DNA from: Pseudophaeobacter profundi
Lineage (GTDB): Bacteria > Pseudomonadota > Alphaproteobacteria > Rhodobacterales > Rhodobacteraceae
Direction: 5' to 3'
Length of the DNA: 64,000 nucleotides
Assembly: GCF_029697505.1 (NCBI RefSeq)
Contig: NZ_JARJEF010000001.1
Coordinates: 62,001 to 126,000, forward strand
Within the stretch, counting starts at the first letter, position 1. Each line of letters opens with the position of its first letter. The notes beneath the pieces are model-generated. The model was not told the origin of the DNA. It did no database searches and was given only the letters and a program-made list of their open reading frames with translations. A program made the translations under genes and the position numbers. Below, one piece after another: positions 43,404 through 52,294 of this stretch.

Positions 43404-44471
43404 ATGCGCTGCCTCGCCATCCTGACTGTTCGCAACGAAGGCGCTTTTCTCTTGGAATGGCTGGCGCATCACCGGGCTGTGGGCTTCACGGATTTCCTGG
43501 TGTTTTCCAATGATTGCCAGGATGGCACCGATGCCATGCTGGACCGCCTAGAGGCGCTTGGCCAGCTGACCCACCTGCGCAATGATGGTCCCTATGGCAA
43601 GGGCGGCATCCAGTTCACCGCAATGAAACGTGCCGATACCCACCCCCTGGTGCAACAGGCCGACTGGATCCTGGCGCTGGATGTCGATGAATTTGTCAAT
43701 ATCAAGACCGGCGACGGCACCCTGACAGACCTGCTGACCGCCCTGCCCGAAGCCGATGCAATCACCCTGACCTGGCGATTGTTTGGCAATAATGATGTGC
43801 TGCGCTTTGAAGACACCCCCGTAAGCGCGCAGTTCTGCCGCTGCGCCCCAGAGGTGATCCACTGGCCCTGGCGCGCCTCGATGTTCAAGACGCTGTATCG
43901 CAACGATGGCACCTATCAAAAAATTGGCATCCACCGCCCCCGGTCGGTCAAGGATCCGCAACAGCTGGACCAGTTCCGCTGGTTCGATTGCTGCGGGCGC
44001 GAACTGGGGGAAGCCTTCAAATCCCGGCGTCTGTTCTCCAACTTTGGTCGCCCCAACTATGACCTGGCCCAGTTGAACCACTACCCCTTGGGCGCAATGG
44101 AAAGCTACGTCCTGAAGGCCGCGCGCGGACGGGCCGTTCATACGCAGGACATGCTGGGGGTCGACTATTGGGTCGAGCGCAATTTCAACACCGAAACAGA
44201 TCACTCGATCGAACGCTACGCCAGCGCCCGCCGCAGCCTGGAAAAGACCCTCTTGCAGGATCCTGCGCTGGCAGATCTGCGCAAAAAATCAGTGGCCTGG
44301 CGGCACGAACACTTTCGCGTGCTGATGCAGCAAGAACCCTATCGGGCGCTGTTCGCCCGTCTGCTGATGACGCCCCCTTCGCGCCCTATAAATGCCGTCA
44401 CCGCCAAGACACTGACCAAATTCGCCAATATGGGCCGTGCCGCACAAAGCTCTGCCAAGGATGCGCCCTGA
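43404..44471 (+). CDS. Glycosyltransferase (GT2/GT92-like, DVDEF type) no. 2
   Basis: 355 residues. LTVRNEGAFLLEWLAHHRAV, DFLVFSNDCQDGTDAMLDRL, the DxD motif WILALDVDEFVNIKTGDGTL, LTWRLFGNNDVLRFED, KTLYRNDGTYQKIGIHRP and LNHYPLGAMESYVLKAARGR. Closest to the C-terminal half of the fused protein at 40278 (shared WRLFG, YQKI, HRP and RGRA-x-H). Last gene of the five-gene run; tail is basic with no anchor. Confidence 0.88.
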   Translation: MRCLAILTVRNEGAFLLEWLAHHRAVGFTDFLVFSNDCQDGTDAMLDRLEALGQLTHLRNDGPYGKGGIQFTAMKRADTHPLVQQADWILALDVDEFVNIKTGDGTLTDLLTALPEADAITLTWRLFGNNDVLRFEDTPVSAQFCRCAPEVIHWPWRASMFKTLYRNDGTYQKIGIHRPRSVKDPQQLDQFRWFDCCGRELGEAFKSRRLFSNFGRPNYDLAQLNHYPLGAMESYVLKAARGRAVHTQDMLGVDYWVERNFNTETDHSIERYASARRSLEKTLLQDPALADLRKKSVAWRHEHFRVLMQQEPYRALFARLLMTPPSRPINAVTAKTLTKFANMGRAAQSSAKDAP

Positions 44472-44661
44472 CGGGCCGCCGGACTGCGCCCAGACGCGCA
44501 GGCAAAACTCCCACTCAGCCCCCCCCCTCTCGCTCTGCTCGCGCCCGCAAACTGGGCAGGAGTCAGCAAAGCGACTAGAGTTTTTCCTAATTTGGCCGCA
44601 TTCCGGGCCTAAATCTTATAGATATCCACCGCTGCTGCGGCCTGAGTAAGGGATTTTGGCG

Positions 44662-45618
44662 ATGCAAGAGAACCTTGAGATCTTGAATGAAGACCTGTCA
44701 GGTCTGAAACCCGCCCAGTGGCAGGACCGCCTTGCTACCCTCACCGAAGAACTGGGCATGTTCCAGCCCTTGGGGGAAAAACACTGCGCCACCTTTCTGG
44801 ATCAGGGCGATACCCTGCTGGTCACCTTTGAAACCCAAGAGGGCCTGCACAACCTCTCCCCTCTGGCCCAGCCGCTTGGCTTTGACATGGTCAAACAAGA
44901 AGGCTGGTCGCATCTTGGCCTTATTTCCAAGGGTGACACCTGGTTCCGCGACCCGCAGGTCTTTGGCTTTATTGACCAGCTGATCGACGATGGTTTCTTT
45001 GAAGAATTTGACAAGGTGATCTTTTACGGCGCAGGCCCCTGTGGCTATGCGGCCGCGGCCTTTTCCGTGGCGTCCCCCGGCGCAACCGTGGTGGCAATCC
45101 AGCCCCAGGCCACCTTGGACCCGCGCCTAACGGAATGGGATGATCGCTTCGTCGAAATGCGCCGTACCTCCTTTAGTGATCGCTATGGCTTTGCCCCCGA
45201 TATGCTGGATGGGGCCAAAGAGGCCTTTGTCTTTTATGACCCCTACGAACGGTTGGACGCCATGCATGCGGCGCTGTTCCACCGCCCCTGCGTTACCCGC
45301 CTGCGGGTGCCCAACCTTGGCGCGGCCGTACAGACGCGAATGGTAAAAATGGGCCTCCTGAACCAGATCCTGCAGCTGGCAGCCGACGGAAGGTTTGATT
45401 ACATGGCATTTGCCCGGCTGTTCCGGGCACGGCGCGATGATTCCTCTTACCTGCGGGCCTTGATGGGGCGGCTTGACCAATTGGACCGCCCCTATCTGCA
45501 AACCCTCTTGTGCCGCAATGTTCTGGGGCGGCTCAGCGCCCCGCGCTTTCGTCGCCGCCTGAACACTCTGGAACAACGCGCCGCCGAGGGCGAATTCAAA
45601 CTGCCCTCCTCGCTGTAG
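44662..45618 (+). CDS. Unassigned protein with an alpha/beta-hydrolase-like core
   Basis: 318 residues from ATG 44662 (AAGGGA upstream; a TTG two codons earlier is possible). I do not recognise a characterised family. The block VIFYGAGPCGYAAAAFSVAS followed by PGATVVAIQPQATLDP resembles the nucleophile-elbow region of alpha/beta hydrolases, but the expected Ser is Gly/Pro. A later FVFYDPYERLDAMHA and the His of ALFHRPCVTRLRVP could be acid/His-like elements. Similar proteins in roseobacters have, I believe, been labelled phosphoadenosine phosphosulfate reductase; nothing here supports that. It follows the glycan cluster by 190 bases on the same strand and may belong to it. Function unknown. 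Confidence 0.75.
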   Translation: MQENLEILNEDLSGLKPAQWQDRLATLTEELGMFQPLGEKHCATFLDQGDTLLVTFETQEGLHNLSPLAQPLGFDMVKQEGWSHLGLISKGDTWFRDPQVFGFIDQLIDDGFFEEFDKVIFYGAGPCGYAAAAFSVASPGATVVAIQPQATLDPRLTEWDDRFVEMRRTSFSDRYGFAPDMLDGAKEAFVFYDPYERLDAMHAALFHRPCVTRLRVPNLGAAVQTRMVKMGLLNQILQLAADGRFDYMAFARLFRARRDDSSYLRALMGRLDQLDRPYLQTLLCRNVLGRLSAPRFRRRLNTLEQRAAEGEFKLPSSL

Positions 45619-45702
45619 CCACCGGGGCAAAACTGCCTTTTCCAGCCCCATAGACGGGACCGGCGTCTTTTCCTTTCTGCCAAGCTATGCTAACGCGACG
45701 CC

Positions 45703-46755
45703 ATGACCCAGCCCCCGCTTCAGACGCTCACCCTGACCCGCCCCGACGACTGGCATCTGCACCTGCGCGACGGCGCGATGCTGCAGGCCGTCTTGCCAGA
45801 AACCGCCCGCGATTTTGGCCGCGCCATCATCATGCCCAACCTGGTGCCGCCCGTGGTCACCGGCGCGCAAGCAAGCGCCTACCGCGACCGCATTATGGCG
45901 GCCCTGCCTGATGGCATGGATTTCACCCCCCTGATGACGCTTTACCTGACCGAAGACACCGATCCCGCAGATGTTGCCGCCGCCCATGCCTCTGGCCTGG
46001 TAAAGGCCGTCAAACTCTACCCTGCCGGGGCCACGACAAATTCCAGCAGCGGCGTCAGCAACTTTGACAAGGTGCGACCTGTGCTGGACAAAATGGCCGA
46101 GATCGGCCTGCCGCTCTGCGTGCATGGCGAAGTCACCGACGCCGAGATCGACATCTTCGACCGCGAAGCCGTCTTTATTGACCGTGTGCTGGACCCCATC
46201 CGCAAGGCAACACCGGGACTGAAAGTGGTGATGGAACATATCACCACCCGCGACGGCGTCGACTATGTGAAATCCAATGCCCGCGACCTTGGTGCAACGA
46301 TCACCACCCACCACCTGATCATCAACCGCAACCACCTGCTGGTGGGCGGGATCAAGCCGCATTACTATTGCCTGCCCGTGGCCAAACGCGAAGAGCACCG
46401 CCTGGCCCTGCGCGCCGCCGCAACCTCGGGGGATTCTCGCTTTTTCCTTGGCACCGATTCAGCCCCGCATACGGACCCCAATAAAGAAAGCGGCTGCGGC
46501 TGTGCCGGCTGTTTCACCGCCACCAATACCATGGCGCTGCTTGCGCATGTCTTTGACGAAGACGGTACCCTGGATCAGTTGCAGCACTTTGCCAGCAAGA
46601 ACGGCCCCGCCTTTTACGGACTACCCGAAAACCAAACGACCCTCACCCTGGTAAAGTCCGACCAGCCCAGCCAGTTCCCCGCCAAAATCAACAGCGATGA
46701 CGGCCCCGTCACCGTCTTTGATCCCGGCTTCCCGGTCTTCTGGTCCGTTGCCTGA
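45703..46755 (+). CDS. pyrC: Dihydroorotase
   Basis: 350 residues, the class II (E. coli PyrC) length. Zinc ligands in [17 protein letters not shown], the carbamylated Lys in [19 protein letters not shown], His ligands in [13 protein letters not shown] and [14 protein letters not shown], and the Asp in [16 protein letters not shown]. It closes N-carbamoyl-aspartate to dihydroorotate in pyrimidine synthesis. Followed by pyrE after 118 bases. Confidence 0.97.
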   Translation: MTQPPLQTLTLTRPDDWHLHLRDGAMLQAVLPETARDFGRAIIMPNLVPPVVTGAQASAYRDRIMAALPDGMDFTPLMTLYLTEDTDPADVAAAHASGLVKAVKLYPAGATTNSSSGVSNFDKVRPVLDKMAEIGLPLCVHGEVTDAEIDIFDREAVFIDRVLDPIRKATPGLKVVMEHITTRDGVDYVKSNARDLGATITTHHLIINRNHLLVGGIKPHYYCLPVAKREEHRLALRAAATSGDSRFFLGTDSAPHTDPNKESGCGCAGCFTATNTMALLAHVFDEDGTLDQLQHFASKNGPAFYGLPENQTTLTLVKSDQPSQFPAKINSDDGPVTVFDPGFPVFWSVA

Positions 46756-46873
46756 CCCGCGCCCGCCCGAGCGCCCCCAAAGGGATCAGGCACCCGGTTT
46801 CATCTTACCCTAAATACCTCCGCCGGAGGCTCCTGCCCGCGCCACGGGTCCCCAAGTTCCCAAAGGATACGCC

Positions 46874-47554
46874 ATGATCCCAACTGCCTACCCCACCCGT
46901 GAAGAGATCGCTCGCCTGTCGGCGCGCATGCTGCTGGAAATCGGCGCGGTGAACTTCAACACCGACACGCCCTATATCCTGGCCTCTGGTCTGCCCTCGC
47001 CCAGCTATATCGACTGCCGCAAGCTCATTTCCTACCCACGGATTCGCGCCACCTTGATGGATTTCATGACCGTGACGGTCATGCGCAACGCAGGTTTCGA
47101 AGCCTTTGATAATATTGCTGGCGGCGAAACTGCCGGCATTCCCTTCTCTGCTCTGGTGGCCGAGCGCATGGCCCTGCCAATGACCTATGTGCGCAAAAAG
47201 CCCAAAGGCTATGGCCGGAATGCCCGGATCGAAGGCGTGATGTCAGAGGGCCAGCGGGTTCTGCTGGTGGAAGACATGACAACCGATGGCGGCTCCAAGC
47301 TGTCCTTTGTCGATGCCATCCGCGAAACCGGTGCCAGCTGTGGCCACACCGCGGTGATCTTCTACTATGATATCTTCCCGGAAACCACAAAACGCCTGGG
47401 CGACCATGGGGTAGAACTGCATTACCTGTGCACCTGGTGGGATGTACTGGCCGAAGCCAAGGCGCAAGAAGCCTTTGATCCGGCAACCCTGGATGAAGTG
47501 GAAAACTTCCTGCGTGACCCGCGCGCCTGGCAAGAGGCCAATAAGCCCGGCTAA
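46874..47554 (+). CDS. pyrE: Orotate phosphoribosyltransferase
   Basis: 226 residues. [20 protein letters not shown] at the start, [39 protein letters not shown] (the flexible loop Lys residues) and the PRPP motif [14 protein letters not shown]. Adds ribose phosphate to orotate. AAAGGA precedes ATG 46874. A terminator follows at 47578. Confidence 0.96.
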   Translation: MIPTAYPTREEIARLSARMLLEIGAVNFNTDTPYILASGLPSPSYIDCRKLISYPRIRATLMDFMTVTVMRNAGFEAFDNIAGGETAGIPFSALVAERMALPMTYVRKKPKGYGRNARIEGVMSEGQRVLLVEDMTTDGGSKLSFVDAIRETGASCGHTAVIFYYDIFPETTKRLGDHGVELHYLCTWWDVLAEAKAQEAFDPATLDEVENFLRDPRAWQEANKPG

Positions 47555-47577
47555 CACGGCCCCTTGCCACACCGACC

Positions 47578-47609
47578 AAGGCCGCCTGACAGCATGGGCG
47601 GCCTTTTGT
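47578..47609 (+). terminator. Rho-independent terminator after pyrE
   Basis: Arms AAGGCCGCC (47578-47586) and GGCGGCCTT (47597-47605), ten-base loop, short T-run. Confidence 0.85.
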
Positions 47610-47651
47610 GGTCTTGGGTTTCAGGCCTCATTCCAAAACGATCCCGCCCCA

Positions 47652-47675
47652 GGTTCGCGATCGGGTTCGCGATCG
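47652..47675. repeat. Tandem 12-mer upstream of dnaB
   Basis: GGTTCGCGATCG occurs twice in exact tandem, each copy containing GCGATC and the palindrome CGATCG. It lies 22 bases before the first DnaA box. Confidence 0.85.
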
Positions 47676-47697
47676 GGCCTCTTCACCATTTGCGCAG

Positions 47698-47706
47698 TTA
47701 TCCACA
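47698..47706 (+). promoter_or_regulatory. Consensus DnaA box upstream of dnaB
   Basis: TTATCCACA, an exact match to the high-affinity DnaA box, 88 bases before the dnaB start codon. Confidence 0.75.
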
Positions 47707-47718
47707 GGCCCGCCGCGC

Positions 47719-47727
47719 TTACCCACA
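47719..47727 (+). promoter_or_regulatory. Second DnaA-like box upstream of dnaB
   Basis: TTACCCACA, one mismatch from TTATCCACA, in the same orientation and 21 bp (two helical turns) from the first box. Confidence 0.6.
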
Positions 47728-47793
47728 AGATTTCCCGATACCCAAACCGGACAGAAAACTCTATCACTGGCGCTAATAGCGAAGAGAGCAGCA

Positions 47794-49446
47794 ATGAACG
47801 AAACCCCGCCCTATGACGGCGGTGCCCCCAGTGCGCCGATGCCCGATGAAATGCCTGATCACATCTCAAGCGAGATGCCAGAAGAGATGTCGCCCGACAT
47901 GATCGCAGGCGCTGCTGATCCCGGTGCCGCCACAGGTGGCCAGGCCTTGGCCCCTCTGGGGCAAACGGGAATGGCCGTCGCCCTGGCCGCCAAACCCGCC
48001 GAAGCGGTTGAGCTCCCGCACTCGGTCGAGGCCGAACAGCAGCTTTTGGGCGCCATCCTGACCAATAATGACGTCTACGACCGGATTGCCTCGATCATCA
48101 ATGCCAGCCATTTCTATGATCCGGTCCATACCCGCATCTATGAAATCGCGGCAGCGCGGATCTCCAAGAACGCGCTTGCCTCTCCCGTGACGCTCAAGGC
48201 CTTTATGGAAGACGATGAGGGGCTGAAAGAACTGGGCGGTCCGGCCTATCTGGCCAAGTTGGCGAGTTCCTCCATTTCTGCCTTTGCGGTGCGTGACTAT
48301 GCGCAGATGATCTATGATCTGGCGATCCGACGCGAGTTGATCGCCCTGGGCCAGAGCATCTCTGACAAGGCGCGCCGGGTGGATGTGGCCTCTGAACCAA
48401 AGGAGCAGATCGTCGAGGCCGAGCAGTCGCTCTATCAGCTGGCAGAACAGGGCCAGACCGAAAGCGGCTTCAAATCTTTTCTGAAGGCGGTCACCGAAGC
48501 GGTCAATGTCACCAATGAAGCCTATCAGCGCGGCGGCGGCATGGCCGGGATTTCAACCGGGCTTGCCGATCTTGACAAGCAGCTTGGCGGGTTGCACCCC
48601 TCTGACTTGTTGATCCTGGCCGGGCGCCCCTCGATGGGGAAGACCTCGCTGGCGACCAATATCGCGTTCAATGTAGCCAAGGCCTATAAGAAAGGCACCA
48701 AACCAGACGGAAGCGAAGGCGCGATCGACGGTGGGGTGGTTGGCTTTTTCTCGCTCGAAATGTCGGCGGAACAGCTGGCGGGCCGGGTCCTGGCCGAAGC
48801 CTCGGAAATCAGTTCCCACAAGATTCGCCAGGGCGACATGACCGAAAGCGAATTCCGCCGCTTTGTCCAGGCTGCCAAGGATCTGGAAAGCTGCCCGCTG
48901 TTCATTGACGACACGCCTGCTCTGCCGATTTCGCAGCTGGCGGCGCGGGCGCGGCGGTTGAAACGAACCCATGGGCTGGACGTTCTGGTTATTGACTATC
49001 TGCAGCTCTGTCGTGGTATGGCCGAAAACCGGGTGAACGAAATTGCCGAAATCTCCATGGGGATGAAGGCCATCGCCAAGGAATTGCAGATCCCGGTGAT
49101 CGCCCTGTCGCAGTTGTCGCGTCAGGTGGAAAACCGCGATGACAAACGCCCGCAGCTGTCGGACCTTCGGGAATCCGGGTCGATCGAACAGGATGCCGAT
49201 GTGGTGATGTTTGTGTTCCGCGAAGAATACTACAAGGAACGCGAAAAACCAGGCGACCATGAGCTGGACAAGATGGAAGAATGGAAAACCGCGATGGAGC
49301 GACTGCACGCCAAGGCAGAAGTCATCGTCGGCAAGCAGCGTCACGGCCCCATCGGCACGGTTGAACTGTCATTCACCGCCGAATTCACCCGTTTTGGCAA
49401 CCTGGCCAAGGCCTGGCAAAATGGCCCGCGTGAAGACGAATATTAA
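47794..49446 (+). CDS. dnaB: Replicative DNA helicase DnaB
   Basis: 550 residues from ATG 47794; the open frame goes back to 47608 but that part covers the pyrE terminator and DnaA boxes. A Met/Pro/acid-rich leader of about 70 residues precedes the N-terminal domain (LPHSVEAEQQLLGAIL). The RecA-like motor has Walker A ILAGRPSMGKTSLATNIA, GVVGFFSLEMSAEQLAGR, Walker B LDVLVIDYLQLCRG, the ALSQLSRQVENR motif and the Arg finger region DADVVMFVFREEYY. An insertion after Walker A (KGTKPDGSEGAIDGG) is seen. Unwinds DNA at the fork and is loaded by DnaA/DnaC-type systems. Confidence 0.96.
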   Translation: MNETPPYDGGAPSAPMPDEMPDHISSEMPEEMSPDMIAGAADPGAATGGQALAPLGQTGMAVALAAKPAEAVELPHSVEAEQQLLGAILTNNDVYDRIASIINASHFYDPVHTRIYEIAAARISKNALASPVTLKAFMEDDEGLKELGGPAYLAKLASSSISAFAVRDYAQMIYDLAIRRELIALGQSISDKARRVDVASEPKEQIVEAEQSLYQLAEQGQTESGFKSFLKAVTEAVNVTNEAYQRGGGMAGISTGLADLDKQLGGLHPSDLLILAGRPSMGKTSLATNIAFNVAKAYKKGTKPDGSEGAIDGGVVGFFSLEMSAEQLAGRVLAEASEISSHKIRQGDMTESEFRRFVQAAKDLESCPLFIDDTPALPISQLAARARRLKRTHGLDVLVIDYLQLCRGMAENRVNEIAEISMGMKAIAKELQIPVIALSQLSRQVENRDDKRPQLSDLRESGSIEQDADVVMFVFREEYYKEREKPGDHELDKMEEWKTAMERLHAKAEVIVGKQRHGPIGTVELSFTAEFTRFGNLAKAWQNGPREDEY

Positions 49447-49587
49447 GCCCCCCGCCCCTGCCAGGCAATCTGAGCGGGGGCGCTTTCCTTTCCTGACCAG
49501 ACCAGTCGACTTTTCTATCGGACATGCCATTGGTGGTGCCCTTGCTTTAAAGTGATGGATTTCACCGGGCGGCTTGACAAAACCACA

Positions 49588-49600
49588 TTTGTAGTTTTAT
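49588..49600 (+). promoter_or_regulatory. Putative ArsR-type operator, copy 1
   Basis: TTTGTAGTTTTAT between a TTGACA box (49574-49579) and the regulator start codon. Copy 2 in inverted orientation precedes the permease gene (12 of 13 positions identical). The position overlaps a promoter, as expected for autorepression. Confidence 0.55.
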
Positions 49601-49608
49601 TCATACCC

Positions 49609-49923
49609 ATGATGAAACATAGCTCCGCCGCCCAATCGCTTGCCGCACTTGGCCACGACGCCCGCCTGACAATCTTTCGGTTGCTGGTGCGGGCGGGTCA
49701 CGATGGTCTCAACATTGGTGAGATCGGGCAGCACTTGGGAATGGCGGCATCCACGCTAGCCTATCACCTCAAGACGCTGGTGGACGCCGGACTGGTGACA
49801 CAGGAACGACAGGGGCGGCAGATCGTCAACCGCGTTGATTTTGATGTCATGCATCAAACCGTGTCGTTCCTCACCTCGGAATGTTGTTCGGGGATAAAGC
49901 TGGCAAGCAAAGGGGCAGCCTGA
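49609..49923 (+). CDS. ArsR-family metalloregulator
   Basis: 104 residues from ATG 49609; the next codon is also ATG, and the frame is open to 49552. Winged helix: SLAALGHDARLTIFRLLVRA, then IGEIGQHLGMAASTLAYHLKT (recognition helix) and GLVTQERQGRQIVNRVD. The C-terminal SECCSG pair of cysteines may bind arsenite or another soft metal. No clear ribosome-binding site precedes the start, and a TTGACA box lies only 30 bases upstream, so the transcript may be nearly leaderless. Followed by its likely target, the permease gene. Confidence 0.88.
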   Translation: MMKHSSAAQSLAALGHDARLTIFRLLVRAGHDGLNIGEIGQHLGMAASTLAYHLKTLVDAGLVTQERQGRQIVNRVDFDVMHQTVSFLTSECCSGIKLASKGAA

Positions 49924-49950
49924 TGCCAAGCCCCGCTTTTCTACCGGCAA

Positions 49951-49963
49951 ATACAACTACAAA
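49951..49963 (-). promoter_or_regulatory. Putative ArsR-type operator, copy 2
   Basis: On the minus strand reads TTTGTAGTTGTAT, 12 of 13 identical to copy 1, 16 bases before the permease start codon and overlapping its leader. Confidence 0.55.
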
Positions 49964-49978
49964 ATTAAGGATGTAGAC

Positions 49979-51031
49979 ATGACTGACCTCTCTCTCACTG
50001 TCCGATCCCGGACGATTGACGTACTCCACCGGCTCTGGACAAAGGAAAGGGTCTGGCTGATCTCGGCAGCAATTCTTGCGCTGTTGTTCATCTTTGCCAC
50101 GCCCCTTGGTGTTACCACGGCAGGGTTCGTGGCGCAGAACCTTGCCAATGTCGCGCCTTTCCTCGCGCTTTCCGTCGGGATCGCGGCCTATGCGGGGGCA
50201 ACGGGCGCTGACGGGCTGATCGCGCGGGCCTTTACCGGATCGCCCGTTGTCATGATTCTTATCGCTGCAGCGATCGGCGGGCTTTCACCGTTTTGTTCTT
50301 GCGGCGTTATCCCTCTGATCGCCGCGCTTCTGGCAATGGGTGTGCCGCTTTCGGCGGTCATGGCCTTCTGGCTGGCCTCACCGGTGATGGACCCTTCGAT
50401 GTTCTTTCTGACCACCGGCGTGCTGGGTTTCGAGTTTGCAGTTGCAAAAACGCTGGCGGCGCTGGGGCTGGGGGTTCTTGGCGGTTTTACCGTTCACGTC
50501 CTGTCCCATGCGGGTGGCCTGTCCGATCCGCTGCGCGAGGGTGTCGGCAATGGTGGCTGCGGCGGAGCCAAGGTTCGCACGGTGCAGCCTGTCGTCTGGA
50601 AATTCTGGCGCGATGAAGCGCGTGTTGCAAAATTCTGGCGCGAAGGCATCAAGACCACGCTTTTTCTCGCCAAGTGGCTGACCCTCGCCTTCATCCTTGA
50701 AAGCCTGATGCTGGCCTGGTTACCTGCCGATCTGGTTGCACGTTCGCTGGGCGGCACCGGCCTTGCGCCAATCGCAATTGCAACGCTTGTGGGAGTGCCT
50801 GCCTATCTGAACGGTTATGCCGCCCTGCCGCTGGTCGGCGGCCTGATGGGGCAAGGCATGGCACCGGGCGCCGGCCTGGCGTTTCTGGTTGCAGGTGGGG
50901 TCAGCTCGCTCCCGGCAGCAATCGCAGTCTGGGCCTTGGTCAAAAAAGAGGTGTTCGCCCTCTATCTTGCCATTGCGCTTACCGGTTCATTTGCCATCGG
51001 ACTGCTGTTTCAGCTCTGGACTGCGCTCTAG
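49979..51031 (+). CDS. Permease, ArsP/YraQ (DUF318) family
   Basis: 350 residues with eight or more membrane segments in two halves. The signature LSPFCSCGVIPLIAALLAMG carries the paired cysteines of the family, and the second half has a counterpart GVPAYLNGYAALPLVGGLMG. A soluble loop between the halves contains GGCGGAK. Members of this family such as ArsP export trivalent organoarsenicals; the ArsR-like gene and shared operator upstream support an arsenic or metal stress role, but the family also includes permeases of unknown substrate. AAGGA precedes ATG 49979. Confidence 0.82.
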   Translation: MTDLSLTVRSRTIDVLHRLWTKERVWLISAAILALLFIFATPLGVTTAGFVAQNLANVAPFLALSVGIAAYAGATGADGLIARAFTGSPVVMILIAAAIGGLSPFCSCGVIPLIAALLAMGVPLSAVMAFWLASPVMDPSMFFLTTGVLGFEFAVAKTLAALGLGVLGGFTVHVLSHAGGLSDPLREGVGNGGCGGAKVRTVQPVVWKFWRDEARVAKFWREGIKTTLFLAKWLTLAFILESLMLAWLPADLVARSLGGTGLAPIAIATLVGVPAYLNGYAALPLVGGLMGQGMAPGAGLAFLVAGGVSSLPAAIAVWALVKKEVFALYLAIALTGSFAIGLLFQLWTAL

Positions 51032-51256
51032 CGCGCAGTTGATTTCATGCACAGCTTTGCGGGCCTTCGCGGAAGGCCTGCAAGATCCGCCGCGCCTGAA
51101 ACCAGCCAATATCCATCCTGTCGGCGGTCTTTTTTCCTGTGCAAGACCCTCGCGGATTTAAGAAACAAGCCGCAAGCAGCCGATCCTTGCCACAAGGCAT
51201 AGAATTCCCCGCGAATTTCACTTGACCCCTGCCCCGCGCATGTCAAGAACAGGGGC

Positions 51257-52294
51257 ATGAGCACGGGTAAACTGACAATCAATCTTGATGCGCTGGTGAC
51301 CAACTGGCAAAATCTGAACGCGATGACCAACTGCGAGACCGCAGCCGTCGTCAAGGCAAATGGCTATGGGCTAGATGCAGGCCGCGTGGCCAAGGCATTG
51401 ATGCGCGCGGGCGCACGTAACTTTTTTGTTGCAGCCGCCGAAGAAGGTGTGGCGCTACGCCGTGCTCTTGGCCCCGGCCCCGGCATTTCGGTGTTTTCCG
51501 GCCATATGGAAGGCGACGCAAGGCTGCTGAAAGAATTCCAGCTGGCCCCAATGCTGAACTCGCTGGATCAGATGCTGCGCCATTTTGAAACCCTGCCCGG
51601 CCATATCTTTGGCGTGCAGCTGGACAGCGGTATGAATCGTCTGGGGATGGAGCCCGCCGAATGGGCTGCAGTGCGGGATATCGCGTTGGGGCAAAACCCG
51701 GTTCTGCTGATGTCGCATCTGGCCTGCAGCGATGATGCAAACCATGCAATGAATCGTCAGCAATTGCAGTGCTTTCATGAGATGACAGACGGCATCGAAG
51801 TGCCGCGCTCGCTCTCGGCAACGGGGGGCATATTGCTGGGGCGGGACTATCACTTTGACCTATGCCGCCCTGGGGTTGGCCTCTATGGCGGCGCGCCCTA
51901 TGACGATGCCCTGCCTGTGGTGCAGCTTGACCTGCCCCTGATCCAGACCCGTGAAGTGGATGCTGGTGAAACCGTGGGATATGGCAATAGCTGGACTGCG
52001 CCGGCTCCGCGCCGCATCGCCACTGTTGCCGCAGGCTATGCCGATGGGCTGCAACGTGCGCTGATGAATCACGGAATTTCGCTCTATGCCGGATCACAGG
52101 CCTGCCCGGTTGTGGGGCGCGTGTCGATGGATCTGATCACCGTTGATATCAGCGCGCTGGAAGAAATTCCCGCCAGCCTGTCATTGTTGAACGAGGCGCA
52201 GACGGTCGACCACCTGGCCGCAGCTGCCGATACCATCGGCTATGAGATCCTGACTTCGCTGGGCCATCGCTACGCGCGGACCTATCAGGGATGA
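51257..52294 (+). CDS. alr: Alanine racemase
   Basis: 345 residues, slightly short for Alr (about 360). PLP lysine in [14 protein letters not shown], substrate Arg-type block [36 protein letters not shown], the catalytic Tyr in VGYGNSW and [14 protein letters not shown]. Provides D-alanine for peptidoglycan. Stop overlaps the mlaE start (ATGA), forming an alr-mlaE-mlaF operon of envelope genes. Confidence 0.95.
   Translation: MSTGKLTINLDALVTNWQNLNAMTNCETAAVVKANGYGLDAGRVAKALMRAGARNFFVAAAEEGVALRRALGPGPGISVFSGHMEGDARLLKEFQLAPMLNSLDQMLRHFETLPGHIFGVQLDSGMNRLGMEPAEWAAVRDIALGQNPVLLMSHLACSDDANHAMNRQQLQCFHEMTDGIEVPRSLSATGGILLGRDYHFDLCRPGVGLYGGAPYDDALPVVQLDLPLIQTREVDAGETVGYGNSWTAPAPRRIATVAAGYADGLQRALMNHGISLYAGSQACPVVGRVSMDLITVDISALEEIPASLSLLNEAQTVDHLAAAADTIGYEILTSLGHRYARTYQG

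Noticed and set aside
44662-45618. Annotation as phosphoadenosine phosphosulfate reductase
   Set aside because: None of the CysH motifs (SFGAES, ECG-I-H) is present; compare the genuine CysH at 25548.
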